Origin: Lachnospiraceae bacterium
GTDB lineage: Bacteria; Bacillota; Clostridia; Lachnospirales; Lachnospiraceae
Assembly: GCA_016293925.1 (NCBI GenBank)
Contig: JAEDCX010000053.1
Location: forward strand, 1 to 18,293
DNA: 18,293 nt
Direction: 5' to 3'
Below are positions 14,360-18,293 of the stretch, in pieces. How positions within the stretch are numbered: the first letter of the stretch is position 1; the number at the start of each line of letters is the position of its first letter. The notes under the pieces are model-generated. The model searched no databases. It was not told where the DNA came from and was given only the letters and a program-made list of their open reading frames with translations. The position numbers and the translations under genes are program-made.

Positions 14360-16093
14360 ATGAAGGCATTTCGAAAACTGATGATCCTGCTGGACCGCAG
14401 GCAAAAACTGAATATGGTCTATCTTCTGTTTCTGATGCTGATCAGTGCATTGCTGGAGGCAACCAGTATTACCATGCTCTTCCCTGTGATTACCGCTATC
14501 ATGGAACCCGGCGGGGTGGATTCGGGATTGACAGGATGGTTGTATCGGACATTGCATGCGGCTGATGTCACCCAGTTTGTCATAATGGTTATGGCCGGGA
14601 TGATTGTACTGTTTATTCTGAAAAACCTCTTTCTGCTCTATGAGCAGATCAAACTGTTTAAGTTTATTTTCGATAACCAGTTTAAAACATCGGCCAGAAT
14701 GATGCGCAATTATCTGCACAGGAATTATGAGGAGTATCTGAACGCGGACACGGCCGTTATCCAGAGAAACATTACGACGGATGTCAGTAACATGTACTAT
14801 TATATTCTTGCGCTTCTGCAGGTAATGTCGGAAGTGATCATGTTCATGGCATTTGTTGTGATGATGGTGGCGATGAATGTGTTGATGACGGTGGTCATTG
14901 CGGCAACGCTGATCATAACACTTCTGATTGTGAAAAAGGTGATCAAACCGGTGGTCCGCAAGGCCGGACAGGACAATCAGGATTTCTATGCGGGAGAGTT
15001 TAAATGGATCAGTCAGGCGGTAGCCGGGATAAAGGAAATGAAGATCGCGGGGAGAGAACAGTTTTTCCAGGATCAGTTCATGCGATACGGGAAGGGCTAT
15101 GTGTCTGCAATCAAGAAATACAATGTATTCAGCAGTATACCTCGACTTCTGATTGAAACAGTCAGTATTGCCAGCATGTTGGGCTATCTGATCGTTGTGG
15201 CAGCCACAGGCGGTGATATGTCCAGAATGACATCTGTGATTGCCATTTTTGCAGTGGCTGCCATGCGAATGATGCCCTGTGCAAACCGGATCAACAATTA
15301 CCTCACGAGTCTCGCTTATTACGAACCCTTTCTCATGGGAGTCAGCGAGACTCTGCAGAGTGACGTACATGCAGAGAATGCCACGAAATCCTTTGATTTT
15401 GCCGATGCGCCCAAGATGGATGTGCACGATGTGATTGAACTGAAAGACATTACCTATGCCTATCCCAACACGGACAAGCTAATATTTGACCATGCACATA
15501 TGGAGATTCCGATCGGCAAATCCGTGGGCGTAGTGGGGACGACAGGGGCAGGAAAATCCACCGTGATCGATATTCTACTGGGACTGTTGCAACTGCAGGA
15601 TGGAGAGGTGTGCGCTGATGGCGTGGATATTCGGTCCAATTATCACGGATGGCTGAAAAATGTGGGATACATTCCGCAGATGATCTTCATGCTGGATGAT
15701 ACAATCCGTAACAACGTGGCCTTCGGCATTCCGGAGGAGAAAATAGATGATACCAGAGTGATGCAGGCACTGAAGGAAGCCAAGCTGGATGAGTTTGTAA
15801 GGAATCTTCCGGACGGTCTGGATACGAAGATCGGGGAGCGGGGCGTCCGTCTGTCGGGCGGTCAGCGTCAGAGAATCGGTATTGCGAGAGCACTGATGGA
15901 GGATCCTGAAATCCTGATTATGGATGAGGCCACAAGTGCATTGGACAATGATACCGAGAAGGCGATTATGGAATCGATTCAAGATTTTCAGGGCAAAAAA
16001 ACACTTGTTATTATTGCACACAGACTTCAAACCATTGAAAAATGTGATATCGTGTACCGGGTATCGGAGGGAAAGATTCTGGTAGATCGGTAA
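14360..16093 (+). CDS. ABC exporter, lipid-linked oligosaccharide flippase type
   Basis: This 577-residue half-transporter fuses a six-helix export domain (about 20-330) to an ATPase domain (about 365-577). The ATPase has Walker A GTTGAGKS (393-400), a Q-loop in YIPQ, signature LSGGQ (498-502), Walker B ILIMDEATS with D522 and E523, and the switch histidine at 554 in IAHR, so it should be active as a homodimer. General layout and locus position recall PglK of Campylobacter and related flippases. Those move completed lipid-linked oligosaccharides to the outer face of the membrane; MsbA-like or peptide export cannot be ruled out from motifs alone. Its place among seven glycosyltransferase genes and an initiating enzyme, with no Wzx in view, supports the flippase reading. 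GAGAGGA at 14346-14352 is seven bases before ATG 14360. Confidence 0.9.
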   Translation: MKAFRKLMILLDRRQKLNMVYLLFLMLISALLEATSITMLFPVITAIMEPGGVDSGLTGWLYRTLHAADVTQFVIMVMAGMIVLFILKNLFLLYEQIKLFKFIFDNQFKTSARMMRNYLHRNYEEYLNADTAVIQRNITTDVSNMYYYILALLQVMSEVIMFMAFVVMMVAMNVLMTVVIAATLIITLLIVKKVIKPVVRKAGQDNQDFYAGEFKWISQAVAGIKEMKIAGREQFFQDQFMRYGKGYVSAIKKYNVFSSIPRLLIETVSIASMLGYLIVVAATGGDMSRMTSVIAIFAVAAMRMMPCANRINNYLTSLAYYEPFLMGVSETLQSDVHAENATKSFDFADAPKMDVHDVIELKDITYAYPNTDKLIFDHAHMEIPIGKSVGVVGTTGAGKSTVIDILLGLLQLQDGEVCADGVDIRSNYHGWLKNVGYIPQMIFMLDDTIRNNVAFGIPEEKIDDTRVMQALKEAKLDEFVRNLPDGLDTKIGERGVRLSGGQRQRIGIARALMEDPEILIMDEATSALDNDTEKAIMESIQDFQGKKTLVIIAHRLQTIEKCDIVYRVSEGKILVDR

Positions 16094-16124
16094 AAGAGAA
16101 CCGTTGGAGGAAACGAAAGAGAAT

Positions 16125-18197
16125 ATGGCAAATCATAAGCACAACCACAAGAAGCTGAAAAAACTGAGCCGCAAACGGATCGGGACATCCATCTTTCTCA
16201 TTGTACTGGCAGGAACCCTGGTGGCGTCAATTGTCGTGGTCTTTCTGAGTTTTTTTGCGATGTATATGTTGGAGAATAAGATTTCCGATGGTGTACAGCT
16301 GGCAGCCTACGGCGCGGAAGAGATACGGGAGGTACTGCCCGATGAAGAAATCGCCGGAGAGGACACGGAATGGCGACCGGATACGGACACAGAAGCGGCG
16401 ATTGCGAAAGTGCTTGCCAGATCCGGGGAATTCACTGATTGGGTGATTCTGGCACCCGACGGCACAGAAGTGATGCATGAAGGAAATCTGACCTATGCGA
16501 GCGAGGGTACGGTGTTTGATCTGGCGGGAGAATATTCGGTTTATGCAGATCAGGATATGGATATTCTGGATGAGAATGGGGAGAGTGTGAGGCGCATGCT
16601 TGCACTGGCGTGGAAATCTCTATGGGCGGATGATTACAGGGACGGATGGTCTGAGGAGACGATGCTGCAACAGGATTATTGGCCGGTTGCTGCGATCGGA
16701 GAGTCCGGGTATCAATTTGTCATGAGAGCAAAGCTGGTGATCCGGCGTAAGGATCTGTTTTATGCCGGGCTGATTGCGTTTGTATCGTTGACGGCTGTGT
16801 TTGTTGTCATGATCTTCATGCTACTCAACCTGATCTTTTCGATTCGGACGCAGCGCCGTATTACGAGGCTGCTCTATACGGATACCACTACCTGCGGCAG
16901 GAACTGGACGTTTTTCTGTCTGCAGGGGCAGAGAGTGCTGAACCGGCGCATCCGGGGCGGAACTGCGTGTGCGGTTGTGGATGTTCATCTGCAGAAATAT
17001 CAGAATTACTGTGCCTGCAACGGAATTCGCAACGGGGAGTGTCTGCTGGAGGATCTCCATGAGGCGCTGGGCAGCTGCATCGGAAAAAAAGAATTGTGCG
17101 CACATTATAACGGAGCGGATTTTGCGATGTTTCTTAGCTGCAGGGACGGACAGGAACTTGCAGAACGAGTGCAAAGGATAGCAGTATCCGTTCCGGCTGT
17201 GCTACAGCAGAATCGGTTGCGGCTTCAGTTCGGGATCGCATATCTTTCCACCCAGACACAAAACGGGGAGAAAGTCACGAAGAAAACGAAGACTGATATT
17301 ATATCTGTATTTAACAACGCACTTGCCGCCCGGGCTTCCATTGCAGACAAACCGGATGTTCCGTATGCTTTTTTTGATGAAAGCTTACTGGAACAGCAGA
17401 GATGGGAAGAATTCGTGGAAGATCACATGGAAGAAGCCTTACTCCGGGAAGAATTTGTGGTATATCTGCAACCCAAATATGATCCGTCGAATGATCAGCT
17501 CGCCGGAGCGGAAGCACTGGTACGGTGGAACAGTCCCATTGCCGGATTCGTTGCACCCTACAAATTTATCCCGATTTTTGAGAAAAACGGATTTATCACC
17601 AAATTAGATGATTATATGATCTCCCATGTTGCGGCACTGCAGGCGCAATGGATTGCCCGGGGGAAACAGGTCGTTCCGGTGTCTGTGAATGTATCCAGGG
17701 CCCATTTCGGAGATCCGGATCTGGCAGAACATATCCGGGATCTTGTGGATACATACAAAACTCCCCATGAGTATATTGAGATTGAATTGACGGAGAGTGC
17801 TTTTTTTGACGATAAGCAGCTTTTGCTTGCAACTGTCCATCGGTTAAAGGAATATGGATTTGATATTTCCATGGATGATTTCGGAGCCGGATATTCCTCC
17901 CTGAATTCTCTGAAAGACCTGCCGCTGGATGTGCTGAAGCTAGATGCGGAATTCTTCCGTGGTGAGAATGAGAGTGAACGTGGGGAGATTGTTGTCTCAG
18001 AAGCAATCCGCCTGGCGAAGAGCCTGCACATGCGCATTGTGGCAGAGGGCGTTGAGAAGGAGAATCAGGTTGCGTTTCTTGCACGGCAGGGATGCGACAT
18101 GATTCAGGGATATTACTATGCGAAGCCTATGCCGGCTTCGGAATTTGAAACGACGCGGATGGCGGATACGGGCTCCGATGCATCGGATAACCGGTAA
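16125..18197 (+). CDS. Membrane-bound c-di-GMP phosphodiesterase, degenerate GGDEF plus EAL
   Basis: The 690-residue protein has a basic histidine- and lysine-rich N-terminus, one membrane helix (about 20-48), an extracytoplasmic region of about 160 residues of unrecognised fold, a second helix (about 212-238), a GGDEF-like domain and an EAL domain. The cyclase signature is replaced by YNGADF (328-333), so cyclase activity is unlikely. The EAL domain looks complete: E463 of EAL, N522 in VNVSR, E554 of ELTE, D584-D585 in DDFGAGYSS, K605, E641 and Q661 in QGYYYAKPMP. It should hydrolyse c-di-GMP in response to an outside signal. It follows the flippase gene by 31 bases and ends the operon. ATG 16125 is the chosen start; GGAGG at 16106-16110 is rather distant, and an in-frame TTG at 16104 would add seven residues. 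Confidence 0.92.
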   Translation: MANHKHNHKKLKKLSRKRIGTSIFLIVLAGTLVASIVVVFLSFFAMYMLENKISDGVQLAAYGAEEIREVLPDEEIAGEDTEWRPDTDTEAAIAKVLARSGEFTDWVILAPDGTEVMHEGNLTYASEGTVFDLAGEYSVYADQDMDILDENGESVRRMLALAWKSLWADDYRDGWSEETMLQQDYWPVAAIGESGYQFVMRAKLVIRRKDLFYAGLIAFVSLTAVFVVMIFMLLNLIFSIRTQRRITRLLYTDTTTCGRNWTFFCLQGQRVLNRRIRGGTACAVVDVHLQKYQNYCACNGIRNGECLLEDLHEALGSCIGKKELCAHYNGADFAMFLSCRDGQELAERVQRIAVSVPAVLQQNRLRLQFGIAYLSTQTQNGEKVTKKTKTDIISVFNNALAARASIADKPDVPYAFFDESLLEQQRWEEFVEDHMEEALLREEFVVYLQPKYDPSNDQLAGAEALVRWNSPIAGFVAPYKFIPIFEKNGFITKLDDYMISHVAALQAQWIARGKQVVPVSVNVSRAHFGDPDLAEHIRDLVDTYKTPHEYIEIELTESAFFDDKQLLLATVHRLKEYGFDISMDDFGAGYSSLNSLKDLPLDVLKLDAEFFRGENESERGEIVVSEAIRLAKSLHMRIVAEGVEKENQVAFLARQGCDMIQGYYYAKPMPASEFETTRMADTGSDASDNR

Positions 18198-18293
18198 ATC
18201 CATCAACGGGGACACAAAAAAAGCGACATGGGGTAGCTGTCCATAAAACAGGTTTTGAGAAACAAATACTATGGCAGTTGCCGGACAAGGGTT
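18198..18293. other. Non-coding right edge, no gene supported
   Basis: The last 96 bases after the EAL gene hold no supported coding region. There is a run of seven A at 18216-18222 beside a weak four-pair inverted repeat, GACA at 18225-18228 and TGTC at 18238-18241. Read on the minus strand this is a short hairpin followed by T7, so it could be part of a terminator for a leftward gene outside the window. No good terminator for the operon itself is visible before the edge. Confidence 0.3.

Noticed and set aside
14261..15427. 388-codon minus-strand frame opposite the ABC exporter
   Set aside because: Histidine-rich shadow of a hydrophobic gene with intact transporter motifs on the + strand.

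Overview
The window looks like part of an exopolysaccharide or capsule locus from a low-to-medium GC endospore-lineage Firmicute, most likely Lachnospiraceae or a close clostridial relative. This is inferred from a Spo0A-type DNA-binding protein, an EpsG-type polymerase, strong AGGAGG-type ribosome binding sites and roughly balanced base composition. All sixteen supported genes lie on the + strand. No tRNA, rRNA, CRISPR array, transposase or integrase was seen.

Layout. (1) Positions 3-1466 are sugar-nucleotide supply: the 3' end of a GDP-L-fucose synthase gene and a complete single-domain mannose-1-phosphate guanylyltransferase (manC). (2) Positions 1467-2056 form a regulatory island. It holds an extended -10 promoter, a gene for a free-standing Spo0A C-terminal domain with no receiver, and a very strong intrinsic terminator. 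(3) Positions 2100-18197 are a twelve-gene, tightly packed, probably single transcription unit. Its order is: polytopic membrane protein of GT-C/DUF6077 type; GtrB-like polyprenyl-phosphate glycosyltransferase; TuaG-like GT2; polyprenyl glycosylphosphotransferase (initiating enzyme); Wzz-like protein with a kinase-like tail; GT2-like glycosyltransferase; EpsG polymerase; WcaE-like GT2; two GT4 enzymes; a GT52-like GT-B enzyme; an ABC exporter of the lipid-linked-oligosaccharide flippase type; and a membrane-bound degenerate-GGDEF/EAL protein.

How the genes may work together (inference). The glycosylphosphotransferase puts the first sugar phosphate on undecaprenyl phosphate, and the soluble GT2, GT4 and GT52-like enzymes extend the repeat unit, possibly including GDP-mannose or GDP-fucose. 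The ABC exporter would flip it, EpsG would polymerise it and the Wzz-like protein would set length. The GtrB-like enzyme and the large membrane protein next to it could add a side-chain sugar outside the cell. The EAL protein at the 3' end has every catalytic residue of a c-di-GMP phosphodiesterase, and the Spo0A-like regulator precedes the operon, so control by both transcription and second messenger is plausible.

The most unusual points are the receiver-less Spo0A-type regulator with its own promoter and terminator directly ahead of the operon, the apparent lack of a good promoter in the 43 bases between that terminator and the operon, the Wzz protein carrying what looks like a Walker-less tyrosine-kinase-like tail, and the pairing of an EpsG polymerase with an ABC flippase rather than a visible Wzx. 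There is no gene-free stretch over 300 bases. The longest is 1467-1643, described in separate entries.
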